64,000 bases of DNA from Nostoc sp. ATCC 43529 (GCA_003326205.1 LWTK01000044.1:1-64000); one strand, 5' to 3'; counted from the first letter of the stretch, positions 35,283 through 46,063 are shown. Translations and numbers: made by a program. The notes: generated by a model not told the origin, from the letters alone.

Positions 35283-38111
35283 ATGTTTAATAAAACTGGC
35301 ACAAACAATGGTAGTAGTCCTCAGAATCGGGCATCGCTAATTTCATCTCAAAAAGTAACTGGAAGTGTAGTAATGATGCCAAGTAAGGTAACTACTGAAA
35401 CTGCGAGAAATTCTTCTGTAAATCAAGCTTTTGGCTATTTTACAAGGCTGAGTTTAGTTACGAAAGCGACAATTTTAGCGATCGCCATTGGTACGCTACC
35501 AGTATTGGCCATAGGTGCGATCGCTTTTGGCTTTGCCAACAAATCCATTACTAAGCAAATTACCCAGTCTCAACAAGCCCAAGCCACTGGTTTAAGCGAT
35601 AAAATCAACCGTTTCATGTTGGGACGTTATGGAGATATCCAAGTAATATCTAGTTTGCCATTTTTGACAAATTCTCAAGCTAGTAACAACACCAGTAATC
35701 AAGAAAAACAAGCAGTATTAAATCGTGTTGTTGAGGCTTACCAAGCTTATGATAGTGTTGCGATTTTCGATCGCCTTGGCAACTTAATCGTTCAATCTAC
35801 AGGCGAAGTTCTGGAAAACCAAAAAGACCAGAAGTATTTTCAAGAGGTTCTGCAAAAAGATGCTCCTGTTATTAGTAATCCAGAAGCAGTAGCAAATACT
35901 GGTGCAGTGAATATTTACATAGCGGCACCGATTAAAAATACATATACAGGTCAAACCATTGGTATAATTAGAGCGCGGATGCCCGGCAAATCTTTAGATG
36001 AAGTCATCAAAAACTACGCAGTCAATGGACAAAAATATCATTTACTTGATGCTGCGGGGACAATTTTTTTAAGTCCGCAACAAAAAATCTTGGGTAAACA
36101 AGCAAAGGCAGAATATCGGAGTTTAGCTAAACTGCTAACAGCAAAAAAAGTAGATAGTTTTATTGAAGTTCCCAAAAATTATCAAAAACAACAATTAGTT
36201 ACTTACGTACCATCGACTAAGTTAGCTGGCTTGCCAGATTTAAATTGGCAGGTACTGTTATCTACAGACACGGCAATTGTATTTGAACCGCAACGACAAT
36301 TGTTGTGGATTATAGGCATAGGCACTGGATTGACGGCTTTGATTGTCGCAGCGATCGCATCTTGGTTAGCGAAACTAACTGCACAGCCAATTCTCAATGC
36401 CACTGCGGCATTAACAAAGCTCAATCAAGGCAAATTAAATACCCGTTTGGATAATGAAAGAGAAGATGAATTAGGGGTATTGAGTGCAAATATTAACCAA
36501 ATGGCCGAACAGTTAGAGGTATTATCCAAAGAACAAGAACTAGATGTTGAAGGGCCAAAATTACTAGCAGACATTACCCTAAAGATTCGGAGAACTCTGA
36601 AAACAGAAGATATTTATCAAGCAGCAGTTAAAGAAGTTCATCGAGCGATTAAAACAGACCGGGTAATTGTTTATCGTTTAAATCCTGATACTAAAGATGG
36701 TGTCGTTGTTGCTGAATCGGTAAGTGGCAATTGGCCAGAAGCGATGGGAGTGCGAATCGACGATCGCTATTTTTGGGAACAGCATATAGAAAATTATCAA
36801 GATAACCGAGTGCAAGCAGTTGCCAACATTTATCTAGACCAAAGCTTGAAAAATGCTGATACTTACATTCAATTATTAGATAAATTTGCCGTCAAAGGCT
36901 ATCTGATTACACCGATTATTATCCAAGAACAACTTTTCGGCTTATTAATTGCTCATAATTGCCAAACTTCTCGTGTTTGGCAACAGCCGGAAATTAACTT
37001 GTTTCAACAGATAGCAACTCAAATCGGTTATGCATTAGAAGAAGCGAAGTTAATAGAAGAAATAGAACAAGCCAAAAATGTTGCATTCAAAGGTTCTGAT
37101 GAAGAAAGGCAAGAAAAAGAAACACTGCAACAACAACTTTTAGAACTACTCGATGACATCGAAGGTGCAGCTAGAGGCGACTTGACAGTGCGTGCAGACG
37201 TAACTGCCGGAGAAATAGGCACTGTTGCCGACTTTTTCAACTCCATCGTGGAAAGTCTGCGTGATATTGTTACCCAAGTCAAACAAGCTGCTACTCAAGT
37301 AAATACTGCCATCGGCTCTAATGAAGGAGCCATCCACCAACTAGCAGAGGAAGCACTCACCCAAGCAGCTCAAATCAACCGCACTCTCGATGCTGTTGAC
37401 CAAATGACCCAATCTATGCAAGCCGTAGCCGAAAGTGCTGAAAAAGCAGCTTTTATTGCTAATCATGCTGCTCACAACGCCACTCAGAGTGGCCACGCGA
37501 TGGATTTGACAGTACAAAACATTTTATCTATGCGAGAAACAGTTGGGGAAACTGCCAAAAAAGTCAAGCGCCTTGGTGAATCTTCACAACAAATTTCTCG
37601 CGTGGTTTCGTTAATTAATCAAATCGCCATCCAAACTAACTTGCTTGCCATTAACGCTGGTATTGAAGCAGCCCGCGCGGGTGAAGAAGGTCAGGGTTTT
37701 GCTGTAGTTGCAGAAGAAGTCGGCGAACTAGCGATTCGGAGTGCCGCTGCAACCCAGGAAATTGAGGAAATTGTCGGGAATATTCAACGAGAAACTAGCG
37801 AAGTGGTGCAGGCGATGGAAATCGGCACTACCCAAGTGGTGGAAGGTACTCGAATTGTAGAGGAGGCCAAGGAAAGTCTAAGTGAGATTTTGGATGTATC
37901 CCGTCAAATTGACTTCTTAGTGCAGTCAATTTCCACTGCAACTGCATCTCAAGTAGAAACATCACAAAGCGTTAGCCAATTGATGAAAGACATCGCTTCT
38001 GTATCACAACGCACCAGCGATTCTTCTGTGCAAATTTCCCAATCTCTGCAAGAAACCGTGGAGATTTCCCACCAATTGCAAGAGACTGTCGGAACTTTCA
38101 AAGTTAGTTAA
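35283..38111 (+). CDS. Methyl-accepting chemotaxis protein with Cache, HAMP and GAF domains
   Basis: 942 aa. Membrane span at about 62-84, extracytoplasmic Cache-like sensor (about 90-335), second span at about 339-362, HAMP (about 363-415), GAF (about 440-595), coiled coil, a second HAMP-like segment (about 620-680) and the MCP signalling domain, whose hairpin tip is around [19 protein letters not shown]. The GAF lacks the Cys-His pair that holds a bilin in PixJ-type photoreceptors; A-D-T-Y stands there near residue 525. It is therefore probably not a photoreceptor, and the Cache domain is the likely sensor. It occupies the place of pixJ/hmpD. Confidence 0.88.
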   Translation: MFNKTGTNNGSSPQNRASLISSQKVTGSVVMMPSKVTTETARNSSVNQAFGYFTRLSLVTKATILAIAIGTLPVLAIGAIAFGFANKSITKQITQSQQAQATGLSDKINRFMLGRYGDIQVISSLPFLTNSQASNNTSNQEKQAVLNRVVEAYQAYDSVAIFDRLGNLIVQSTGEVLENQKDQKYFQEVLQKDAPVISNPEAVANTGAVNIYIAAPIKNTYTGQTIGIIRARMPGKSLDEVIKNYAVNGQKYHLLDAAGTIFLSPQQKILGKQAKAEYRSLAKLLTAKKVDSFIEVPKNYQKQQLVTYVPSTKLAGLPDLNWQVLLSTDTAIVFEPQRQLLWIIGIGTGLTALIVAAIASWLAKLTAQPILNATAALTKLNQGKLNTRLDNEREDELGVLSANINQMAEQLEVLSKEQELDVEGPKLLADITLKIRRTLKTEDIYQAAVKEVHRAIKTDRVIVYRLNPDTKDGVVVAESVSGNWPEAMGVRIDDRYFWEQHIENYQDNRVQAVANIYLDQSLKNADTYIQLLDKFAVKGYLITPIIIQEQLFGLLIAHNCQTSRVWQQPEINLFQQIATQIGYALEEAKLIEEIEQAKNVAFKGSDEERQEKETLQQQLLELLDDIEGAARGDLTVRADVTAGEIGTVADFFNSIVESLRDIVTQVKQAATQVNTAIGSNEGAIHQLAEEALTQAAQINRTLDAVDQMTQSMQAVAESAEKAAFIANHAAHNATQSGHAMDLTVQNILSMRETVGETAKKVKRLGESSQQISRVVSLINQIAIQTNLLAINAGIEAARAGEEGQGFAVVAEEVGELAIRSAAATQEIEEIVGNIQRETSEVVQAMEIGTTQVVEGTRIVEEAKESLSEILDVSRQIDFLVQSISTATASQVETSQSVSQLMKDIASVSQRTSDSSVQISQSLQETVEISHQLQETVGTFKVS

Positions 38112-38390
38112 GTATTAGTCATTAGTTATTGGTCATTTGTCATTTGTCCACAATCTTATTTCTTCCTTTCTTCCTTTGCGCGGCAGTCGCTCATGGGGGA
38201 AACCCCCAAGACCGCGCTGCCTTGCCTTTGCGCCTATCCTACGGGAACGCCTAAAAGCGAATGCGTGAGATAACAATAATGTGGTTCATTTACTTTAAAA
38301 TCCTTGTAATTAACAATAACCAATGACTAATGACTAATGACTAATAACTAATGACTAATGACTAATGACCAATGACTAAGGACAAAAATA
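38112..38390. repeat. Repeat-filled spacer between the MCP and CheA genes
   Basis: Tandem tcattag/tcatttg heptamers at 38118-38146 and tgactaa units at 38322-38378 flank a palindromic repeat. The palindrome spans about 38178-38224 (ggcagtcgc, then gggggaaaccccc, then gcgctgcc). The two heptamer arrays are in opposite sense and could pair. Confidence 0.7.
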
Positions 38391-41372
38391 ATGCTAAATG
38401 ACAAAGAATTAGAAATCCAGATGCAGTTTCTTGAAGAAGCAACTGATTACTTGAATACCTTGGAAGGGGTATTGCTAGAAATAGATACTAGTAACCGCAT
38501 CGATTTAGATAAAATTAATGCTGCACTCAGGGCTGCTCATTCTATTAAAGGCGGCGCGGGGATGATGGGATTTAAATCCCTCAGTGATTTATCTCATCGT
38601 TTAGAAGATTCTTTTAAAGTTTTAAAAACTCGCAAAAATTCTTTAGAAATTGATACTCAGTTACAAAGTTTATTGCTTTCTGGTGTTGATTGGTTGCGTC
38701 AAATTGTTGACTTGCTAGCACAGGGAAATCTGGTTGAAGAACAGTGGTTAGCAACTTTTTGTTACCCAATTTTTGATGAGTTGCACGAACGCTTGGGTGA
38801 CCCCAGCCCTGAAGATGCAACAACCATGTTATCTCCAGAAGATGGGCAAGATGTTATTCCTTTGCTATTTGAAACAGAAGTAGAGGAATGTTTGCAGCGC
38901 TTAGAATCTGCGTTGGCAAATAGCGAGCAGTCTAATTTACAAGAAGAATTTGCCGTGATGGCAGGGGAATTAGGCGGCTTGGGGGAAATGCTGCAACTGC
39001 CAGCTTTTAGCAAACTTTGTGAGTCAGTAAGCCAGCAATTGGCCACTGCAAGCAGCGATAGCATTTATGAAATTGCTCAGTTAGCATTGCAAGCATGGCG
39101 GCGATCGCAAGCTTTGGTACTAACAAATCAATTAGATAATTTACCTACAGAAATTCAATTTAGTAATTCTACCCAATCCCAGCCAATATTAAAAACAGAA
39201 GTAATACCACAGTTTATTCCCACAGATGCAACTGACACAGATATTCTGGAAACAGAAATCGTGTCCCCATCTACAGAAAATGAGAACAAAGATGAAACAG
39301 TTGCTGCCAATTTTACATTTTTAGATGCAGAATTTACCGATGATGTCAATGCTGTAAATATTACAGAGCAAAATACAATATTTGCTAGAGAGAGTCATGC
39401 TCCAGATGGCAAATTAACTGTTGGTAAAGAACGAGAAATTCAAGAAAATACCGTTCGTGTTCCCAGCAAACAACTAGAACACATTAATGATTTATTTGGG
39501 GAACTGATTGTTCAACGCAATGGTTTAAATGCCCAATTAGAAAGATTACGCAAACTCGTCCGGAATCTCAACCAGCGAGTGCAAGTTCTCGATAGAGAAA
39601 ACCAAGAATTACGTACAGCTTACGCAAAAGTTTCAACTCAATTCGCCGTGGCTGCTGGTGGGCAATTGCCAGTTGAAAATGGTAACCATATAACAGACGC
39701 AGACAGTTTAGGGATGGATCGCTATAACGATTTAAACCTGCGATCGCAGGAAGTTATGGAAACCATTGTTCAGCTGCAAGAAGTCACAACCGACGTGCAA
39801 TTAAGCGTAGACGATACAGACCAAATTGCCCGCAAAATTAACAAAACATCAAAACAATTACAAACAAAACTCAATCATATTAGAATGCGGCCGCTGTCCG
39901 ATTTAGTTGACCGTTTTCCCAGAGCTTTGCGTGACTTAAATGTAGAGTATGGAAAGAATGTACACCTAAAAATTGAAGGCGGTAATACTTTAATTGAACG
40001 CAGCATTTTAGAAGCATTGAACGAGCCGTTAATGCACCTATTAAGGAACGCCTTCGATCATGGTATCGAAGATGCTGCAACTCGTCGCCTCCTTGGTAAA
40101 CCAGAACAAGGATTAATTGAAATTAAAGCAACTCACCATAGTAATCGCACACATATTAGTATACGTGATGATGGTTGGGGCATTTCTCTAGAAAAAATTC
40201 GCACCCGCGCCTTAGCTATGGGATTAGATGCTTCTCTTATTACTAATGCTAGTGATGAAGAACTGTTATCACTAATTTTTGAACCAGGTTTTAGCACTTC
40301 CAACCAAGTGACAACATTATCTGGTCGCGGTGTTGGTATGGATGTGGTTCGCAACAATCTTAAATTGGTTCGAGGAGATATCAAAGTTGATACTGAACCG
40401 GGAGTTGGTACAACCTTTACCCTCTCAGTACCATTTACACTTTCTGTGGGACGGGTATTGCTAGTAGAAATTAACAAAATGTTATTAGCATTTCCCACAG
40501 ATGTTATTTCCGAAATATCGCTACTCCAAAACGAGCGAGTCTTCCAAATGGCGGGTAGCGAAGTCCTCAATTGGCAAGGAACTATGTTGCCATTAATTCG
40601 TTTGAGTCGCTATTTACAATTTAATTGCCTGCGTTACGATAGCGCGGAACTAGAAACTCCAGCAGCAATTAATGTTAACAGCGTGTTAGTAGTTAAAGGT
40701 AATAATCAACCAGTAGCTATACAAATAGACCGCTGTTGGGGTGAACAAGAAGTTGCTATTCGCCAAATCGAAGGAAATATACCTCTACCTCAAGGCTTTA
40801 CTAACTGTACAATTCTTGGAGATGGTCGAGTAGTACCATTAGTTAATATCAATGAATTGCTGTATTGGATTGCTAGTAATCAACGGACTCCTAGAGGTAC
40901 TCAATTACCATCAGCAAGATTAAAGACACCGTTCCTGATATTTGACGAAGAGAAAATATCAGCAGCATCTAGCAAATTTAAAGGCACAATTTTAATTGTG
41001 GATGACTCAATTAATGTTCGCCGCTTCTTAGCTTTAACCCTGGAAAAAGGAGGATATCAAGTAGAACAAGCCAAAGATGGTCAAGACGCTTTAGAAAAAC
41101 TCCAAAATGGATTGAAAGTTGAAGCAGTCATTTGTGATATTGAAATGCCTCGTCTTGATGGTTATGGATTTTTAGGTCGAGTCAATTCAGACATTGATAC
41201 AAAAAATATTCCAGTTGCAATGCTAACTTCTCGTAGCAGTAATAAACATCGGCAATTGGCTATGCAATTAGGTGCTAGAGCCTACTTTTCTAAACCGTAC
41301 AACGAACAAGAATTACTCCAAACCCTGGAAGAAATAATTCATAATGTTGCACAAAAGGCAGCATCTAATTAA
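38391..41372 (+). CDS. CheA-like hybrid histidine kinase
   Basis: 993 aa. Hpt domain with phospho-His near residue 50 (AAHSIKGGAGMMG), linker, CheA dimerisation helices (about 360-530), HATPase_c with the LMHLLRNAFDHGIE N box and GRGVGMDVV glycine box, CheW-like regulatory domain (about 690-830), and a C-terminal receiver domain (about 865-985) with a DIEMPRLDG phosphoacceptor site. It resembles PixL/HmpE. It should phosphorylate the two receiver proteins encoded upstream and so control type IV pilus motility or hormogonium behaviour. It is the last gene of the operon. Confidence 0.9.
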   Translation: MLNDKELEIQMQFLEEATDYLNTLEGVLLEIDTSNRIDLDKINAALRAAHSIKGGAGMMGFKSLSDLSHRLEDSFKVLKTRKNSLEIDTQLQSLLLSGVDWLRQIVDLLAQGNLVEEQWLATFCYPIFDELHERLGDPSPEDATTMLSPEDGQDVIPLLFETEVEECLQRLESALANSEQSNLQEEFAVMAGELGGLGEMLQLPAFSKLCESVSQQLATASSDSIYEIAQLALQAWRRSQALVLTNQLDNLPTEIQFSNSTQSQPILKTEVIPQFIPTDATDTDILETEIVSPSTENENKDETVAANFTFLDAEFTDDVNAVNITEQNTIFARESHAPDGKLTVGKEREIQENTVRVPSKQLEHINDLFGELIVQRNGLNAQLERLRKLVRNLNQRVQVLDRENQELRTAYAKVSTQFAVAAGGQLPVENGNHITDADSLGMDRYNDLNLRSQEVMETIVQLQEVTTDVQLSVDDTDQIARKINKTSKQLQTKLNHIRMRPLSDLVDRFPRALRDLNVEYGKNVHLKIEGGNTLIERSILEALNEPLMHLLRNAFDHGIEDAATRRLLGKPEQGLIEIKATHHSNRTHISIRDDGWGISLEKIRTRALAMGLDASLITNASDEELLSLIFEPGFSTSNQVTTLSGRGVGMDVVRNNLKLVRGDIKVDTEPGVGTTFTLSVPFTLSVGRVLLVEINKMLLAFPTDVISEISLLQNERVFQMAGSEVLNWQGTMLPLIRLSRYLQFNCLRYDSAELETPAAINVNSVLVVKGNNQPVAIQIDRCWGEQEVAIRQIEGNIPLPQGFTNCTILGDGRVVPLVNINELLYWIASNQRTPRGTQLPSARLKTPFLIFDEEKISAASSKFKGTILIVDDSINVRRFLALTLEKGGYQVEQAKDGQDALEKLQNGLKVEAVICDIEMPRLDGYGFLGRVNSDIDTKNIPVAMLTSRSSNKHRQLAMQLGARAYFSKPYNEQELLQTLEEIIHNVAQKAASN

Positions 41373-41401
41373 AAATTGATAATTAGATTTCAGAGATTTT
41401 C

Positions 41402-41437
41402 GTAGGGTGCGTTACGCCAAAGGCTAACGCACCGCTT
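41402..41437. repeat. Dispersed hairpin repeat after the taxis operon
   Basis: The sequence gtgcgtta...taacgcac forms an 8-base perfect stem. It belongs to a common cyanobacterial 'gtgcgttacgc' repeat. It could also terminate the operon, but no T-run follows. Confidence 0.6.
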
Positions 41438-41588
41438 GTTTTGACTTATAATGCCTTGGCGACTAGAAGTCGCGGCTATACAGACAAAACCCGCCTGCGC
41501 GGGTTAAAAGGCTGAGTTATGTCAGTAATAATCGCCCAGGTTTTGCGTAATACTATTTGTATTATTTAATTCAATTTGTAGTGAATTT

Positions 41589-42029
41589 ATGGTAACTGTA
41601 ACACTGACGGCTGTTGCTACTGCGATCGCAACTACGCTTTGGACTAAAGCACAGGAGAAAATCGGCGAAAATATCGGCGATGCTACATGGACGCTAGGTG
41701 GTAAGTTAATCGGATTACTCCGCCAAAAGAATAAATCGCCATTACTCACCAGTGCTGTAGAGGGAAATGAACCGCAGCGTTTAGATTATGGTCAAGCAGT
41801 GCTGGAACTGAAAGCAGCAGCAGAACAAGACCCAGAAATTGCTCAAGCTGTTGTAGAAGTGGAAGCAGCAGCAAAAGCAGAACCAAAACTAACTCAAAAA
41901 ATTCAAGAAATAGAAAATACTCTCAAGTCTCAACAGCCAACCATTCAAAATCTGACGCAGCTAGCAGAAAAAATTGGGGTTGTAAATCAAGGACAGATAA
42001 ATAACCAAACTAATAATTTTACGATTTGA
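41589..42029 (+). CDS. N-terminal piece of the NACHT gene (146 aa)
   Basis: If translated alone, this frame gives a 146-residue protein. A short hydrophobic start (VTLTAVATAIATTLW) is followed by an Ala/Glu-rich helical, coiled-coil-like stretch and the Asn/Gln-rich tail NQGQINNQTNNF that in relatives links to the NACHT domain. It is the effector/adaptor-like N-terminus of the broken gene described above. Whether it is still made is unknown. Confidence 0.5.
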   Translation: MVTVTLTAVATAIATTLWTKAQEKIGENIGDATWTLGGKLIGLLRQKNKSPLLTSAVEGNEPQRLDYGQAVLELKAAAEQDPEIAQAVVEVEAAAKAEPKLTQKIQEIENTLKSQQPTIQNLTQLAEKIGVVNQGQINNQTNNFTI

Positions 42030-43912
42030 CTACCGTCGTCCCCAGGGGAGGATGGGACAAAGTTAACTCTCGATGACTGGCGTGAAATCTGCCGTGAAAT
42101 ACTCGCAGAACGGCGAAAGCTGACTACAAATCTTCTGACATCAATTGAAGGAGTCGCCCTGCAAGTTGATGATGTTTATATATCACTGGGATTAGTTGAG
42201 CGCAAAAAACAATCTAAGCGTCAGGATGATATTTCTCCAGAACAGGGTTCAGAACTGTACAAAGAGACAGAAATCACTAAAACATTTGAGTATGATGCTT
42301 TTCTCGAAGAAGTTTTTAAACAGAAGAACACGCCTAAAAGTCAAGGTAAGCGAATAGCAATTATTGGCGAACCAGGAGCAGGAAAGACAACACTGTTACA
42401 GCAGATTGCTGATTGGGTACCTCGTGAGATTCACCAGTCGATTGTCATTTGGATATCTTTAGCAGATTTGCGAGGTCAGGAACTAAAATCTTATCTGTTC
42501 GATACTTGGTTAACTCAGGTTGCTGAGAAAACAGGTAAAGCTGAAGCCACTAAGCAACTCGTTTTCGCTTGCGGCAGGATTTTGTTAGTCAGTTCTTGGG
42601 AAATGTTGATGATAAAAATTCGCTGCTGAAATTGGCACTAAATCGCGGCTGGCTAAACTGTGTAGGAATAGATACAAATAGGAAACCTGTTTATGCTTTT
42701 TTTCATGCTTCATTTCAAGAGTACTTTGCTGCTAAAGCAATTGATGACTGGCATTTCTTTCTTAACCATGTTCCCAACAATCCTAGTCAAGGAACTTATC
42801 GCATCTTTGAGCCGCAATGGAAGCAAACAATATTACTTTGGCTAGGACGTGAAAATTTAGCTCAGGAGCAGAAAGAAGCGTTTATTCAAACATTAGTAGA
42901 ATTTGATGATGGATGTGGAAATTGGCACAGGAGAAAAGTAGATAAGGGGTTCTATGAGTATCAAGCCTATTTAATAGCTGCTGCGGGAATAGCCGAGTTT
43001 AGACATTGTTCCCGAACAGATGAAATAGTAAACCAAATCGTTAAATGGGGCTTTGGTTATTTTAAAACTCAAAAACAGAAGTGGGTAACATTTCTTGATC
43101 CGATTGAGAAAGAAGCCAAAATGGCACTGCGCGAAACGGAACGCACAAAAGCTATCACGGTCTTAATACAACTCCTGGAGTCAACATATGCACATAAAAA
43201 CGCTCGTTTGCAGGTTGCTTACAGCTTAGGGGAAATTGGCATTGGCAATAAACAAACAATCACTGCTTTGGAGCAATTATTAAAGTCAACAAATTTAGAT
43301 GAGCGTACCCGTGGACAAGCAGCAGTGAGCTTATGGGAAATTGATCCAGGCAATAAAAAAGCGATCTCGGCTCTGGTGCAACTGTTGGAATCAGCAGATG
43401 TGGATTCCATTAGCCATGAGATAGATTTGCTTGCACCAAGACGAATCTATATGCATTACCTCACCTGTGGGCTGGCTGCTCATAGCTTAGAGCAAATTGA
43501 CCCAAGCAATGAACAAGCGATCGCTGCTTTAGTAAATCTCCTGGCATCAACAGATTCGGTGCAACAATTTAGAAAAATATATATAGATGAACCCACTAAG
43601 CATATGGCAACAGAGTTTTTATTGCCATTTGAAATTTACTATGAGAACATCCGTAGGCAGGTAGCAGAAAGCTTAGGAAAAATTTTACAGAATAATCAGG
43701 ATCGCTTTGAAGTAGTCAAAACTTTAAGTGGTTATTGGCTATTGTATGGGGAGTACTACGATTTAGCCTGGAAATGCGCCCAGAATATGCCTTACCCGGA
43801 TTTCTATCAAGCTTGGCATCAGCATAATGTTGCTACTCGTACAATGCAAAGTTTAAAGAGAATCCTCTTCCCAATAATTTGGGTGTTTTTGCAACTGCAA
43901 CGTTACAAATGA
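41589..43912 (+). pseudogene. Decayed NACHT-HEAT (NLR-like) NTPase gene
   Basis: Three pieces of one former gene. Piece 1 (41589-42029) encodes 146 residues ending NNQTNNFTI, then an in-frame TGA. Piece 2 (42030-42626, same frame) reads LDDWREICREIL into a NACHT Walker A, GEPGAGKTT, near 42370. It runs to about 42556 and then meets a frameshift. Piece 3 (from about 42554 in another frame, to 43912) reads DFVSQFLGNVDD, FHASFQEYFAA, then HEAT repeats and the C-terminal YPDFYQAWHQ region. The rest of the NTPase domain (Walker B, sensor and winged helix) is missing. Such cyanobacterial genes encode NLR-like proteins, some of which act in phage defence. This copy cannot make a functional protein. 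Confidence 0.8.
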
Positions 43913-44052
43913 AGTTCCCTTAGCAATAACAGCCGCTAAATAATTTAAGACTATGGAGGTTAACACAGGCCAACCTCCACAAAATTTAGTTTGATGATTG
44001 CTGTAAATACTGAATCAATTCTCTGGAAATAAAATACTTCCAGAAAGTTTTA

Positions 44053-44073
44053 TTAAGCCTCAACTTTTACGCC
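44053..44073 (-). CDS. DUF427 protein gene, exon 2
   Basis: Minus-strand reading from 44073 gives GGC GTA AAA GTT GAG GCT TAA, that is G-V-K-V-E-A-stop. This is the normal C-terminus of DUF427 proteins (FWK followed by GVKVEA). The rest of the gene is exon 1 at 46677-46940, and the 2603-base group II intron lies between. After splicing the product would be 94 residues, the usual family length. Confidence 0.8.
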   Translation of the reverse strand, partial: GVKVEA

Positions 44074-44112
44074 GTTAACTAAGCAGGCAAGTCGCCTTAC
44101 CTACTCGTCTTC

Positions 44113-44147
44113 AAAACCGGACGTGAGACTTTCACCTCATCCGGCTC
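44113..44147 (-). ncRNA. Group II intron domain V
   Basis: Catalytic hairpin of the intron: gagccggatgaggt, GAAA tetraloop, then tctcacgtccggtttt. Sequence and shape match the conserved domain V. Confidence 0.85.
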
Positions 44148-44179
44148 CTCAAAAACTTGGCGATTGTCATTCGTACTTC

Positions 44180-46063
44180 TCATTTAGACCTAGTTCTTTT
44201 GTCCTTTGAAGGCTTGTTAGAACTGATTTGATTTTTATCATTGATGGTCTTTTCTACGTGGCAATGTTTATGTAGTAGCTGGAGGTTGGAAAGTGTGTTT
44301 TTACCACCCAATATTCGGGCTTCTTTGTGGTCGAGTTCCCATTTATCTCCATACCTAAAATAATCGTCACACCAGGGACATTTCCCAGATTGTAACTTGA
44401 GCAGTTTTATGGATATTCCAGAAAGTTCTGGATGTTTCCCTAGTCGTTGGCTCCAGTATATTGTGTCACCGTCAAAAGGGCTTTTATCCCCTTTTATTTT
44501 GATGTACTTATCTGTTCCGCATGATATTGAATCATGTCTGATAAGCATAAGAGAGTTTTCCCTCGTTCTGGGTGTAGAGAAGCACCAATGATTGTTGCCT
44601 ACTGTTTGCCAGTATTTCTTTACCCAGTATTTAGTTGGCTTGTTTGGGTGACGGTATTTTGCCCAGGCTCGAAGTTTACACCAAATTAAATGATCGAGAG
44701 TTGAATAGGTTTTACTACTATTTGCAGTAGAAAAGTAGTTTGCCCATCCCCGAATTTTTGGATTCAATTTCCAGATAAGTTTATCCTGTGACCAGGCTTT
44801 ACCTCTCTCGATTACTTCGGATATGTCTCGATAGTGTCTCTTGATGCTTTCTTTGCTTGGGGTAATGATTGTGCAATGCCCTATTCGATTTCCTTGGGTA
44901 TTTTTCCAAGCGTGTTTCTTTCCTATTGGATGTTGCCTAATATTAAAACCTAGAAAGTTGAATCCTGGTCGTTCATTCCCTTCTGAGTTTAGGGTATGTG
45001 CAATCCGGGTTTTGCTAGGTTTTAGCTCTAATCCGATAGTACTAAGCCAATTGGAGATAATCTCCTTACATCTTTGGACTATGGCTAGGTCTTCGTGTAT
45101 TACAACGAAATCATCTGCATATCTGATTACACTGAGGCTATTAACTTTATCCCTGGCAGCCATAGGATTTCCCCCTGGATATCTTAAGGGAACCTTTTTG
45201 ATGTAATCCATTAGCAGATTTTCTAAACCGTGGAGGGCAATATTGGCTAAAAGTGGAGAAATTACTCCACCTTGAGGTGTACCCTCAGATGTATCAACAT
45301 ATTGACCACAATCTATGACCCCTGATTTTAACCAGGCTTTTAGTTGTCGTCTAAACTTCGGGAAGGTTTGCACCTTCTCTAAAAGTTTTTCATGGTTGAT
45401 TTGGTCGAAACATTTTGCAATATCAGCATCAAGAACATACTTAGTTTTGTATCTAAGTGTTTCCCATATAGCTTTGATAGCATCTTGGGCATTGCGTCCT
45501 GGTCGGAATCCATAAGAGTTGGATTCAAATCGTGCTTCCCATTCTGGCTCAAGGGCTAGTTTGACAAGCGATTGCATGGCTCGGTCGTACATTGTCGGTA
45601 TTCCTAATGGTCTTTTTTCCTCCTTTCCGGGCTTCGGAATCCATACCCGGCGCGTGGATTTGGCTTTTGTACCAAATTTTAGGTTTTTAACTAGTTCAAG
45701 TCTTTGCTGGGGTGTTAAAGATTTAACACCGTCTATTCCAGCAGTTTTCTTTCCCTGGTTATCTTGAGTTACCCGACGTACTGCCATACATTTTGCTGAC
45801 CAGGAGTTTGATAAGGTCTTCTGGAGCTTACGGACTGCCTTAACATCACCACGGCGAGAAGCTTTGTAGATGCGCTTTTGCAGCTTAAATACACGACATT
45901 CTATTTCCCTCCAAGAAATTTCTCGCCATGATGGTGATTTATTTTCTTTTTCGGGATAAGGTATATCGTTTATCCATACCATCCTCAGATTTTGGGCATT
46001 AGTCTTATTCACTGCTATTTGTACCTCTACACTCCAAGTTTCCGTGGGGCTGTCTGCGTCCAC
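44180..46063 (-). CDS. ltrA: Group II intron reverse transcriptase/maturase with HNH domain
   Basis: 627 aa from a GTG at 46063; the start is uncertain. RT domain with GIPTMYDRAMQSLVKLALEP, YGFRPGRNAQDAI, EGTPQGGVISPLLANIAL (given in part) and the catalytic YADD near residue 316. A maturase (domain X/GIIM) region follows (about 400-470, IRGWANYF), and a C-terminal HNH endonuclease has CPWC and WELDHKEARILGG. All key residues are present, so splicing and retrohoming are plausible. It is of the bacterial LtrA-type lineage seen in cyanobacteria. Confidence 0.92.
   Translation of the reverse strand: MDADSPTETWSVEVQIAVNKTNAQNLRMVWINDIPYPEKENKSPSWREISWREIECRVFKLQKRIYKASRRGDVKAVRKLQKTLSNSWSAKCMAVRRVTQDNQGKKTAGIDGVKSLTPQQRLELVKNLKFGTKAKSTRRVWIPKPGKEEKRPLGIPTMYDRAMQSLVKLALEPEWEARFESNSYGFRPGRNAQDAIKAIWETLRYKTKYVLDADIAKCFDQINHEKLLEKVQTFPKFRRQLKAWLKSGVIDCGQYVDTSEGTPQGGVISPLLANIALHGLENLLMDYIKKVPLRYPGGNPMAARDKVNSLSVIRYADDFVVIHEDLAIVQRCKEIISNWLSTIGLELKPSKTRIAHTLNSEGNERPGFNFLGFNIRQHPIGKKHAWKNTQGNRIGHCTIITPSKESIKRHYRDISEVIERGKAWSQDKLIWKLNPKIRGWANYFSTANSSKTYSTLDHLIWCKLRAWAKYRHPNKPTKYWVKKYWQTVGNNHWCFSTPRTRENSLMLIRHDSISCGTDKYIKIKGDKSPFDGDTIYWSQRLGKHPELSGISIKLLKLQSGKCPWCDDYFRYGDKWELDHKEARILGGKNTLSNLQLLHKHCHVEKTINDKNQISSNKPSKDKRTRSK

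Noticed and set aside
39155-40570. Several minus-strand ORFs of 60-145 codons
   Set aside because: Antisense shadows of the CheA gene, without their own similarity.
41589-43912. NACHT locus as an intact two- or three-gene system
   Set aside because: The NTPase domain lacks its second half and frames break; more likely a decayed single gene.
44841-45206. 121-codon plus-strand ORF within the intron
   Set aside because: Antisense shadow of the intron reverse transcriptase.
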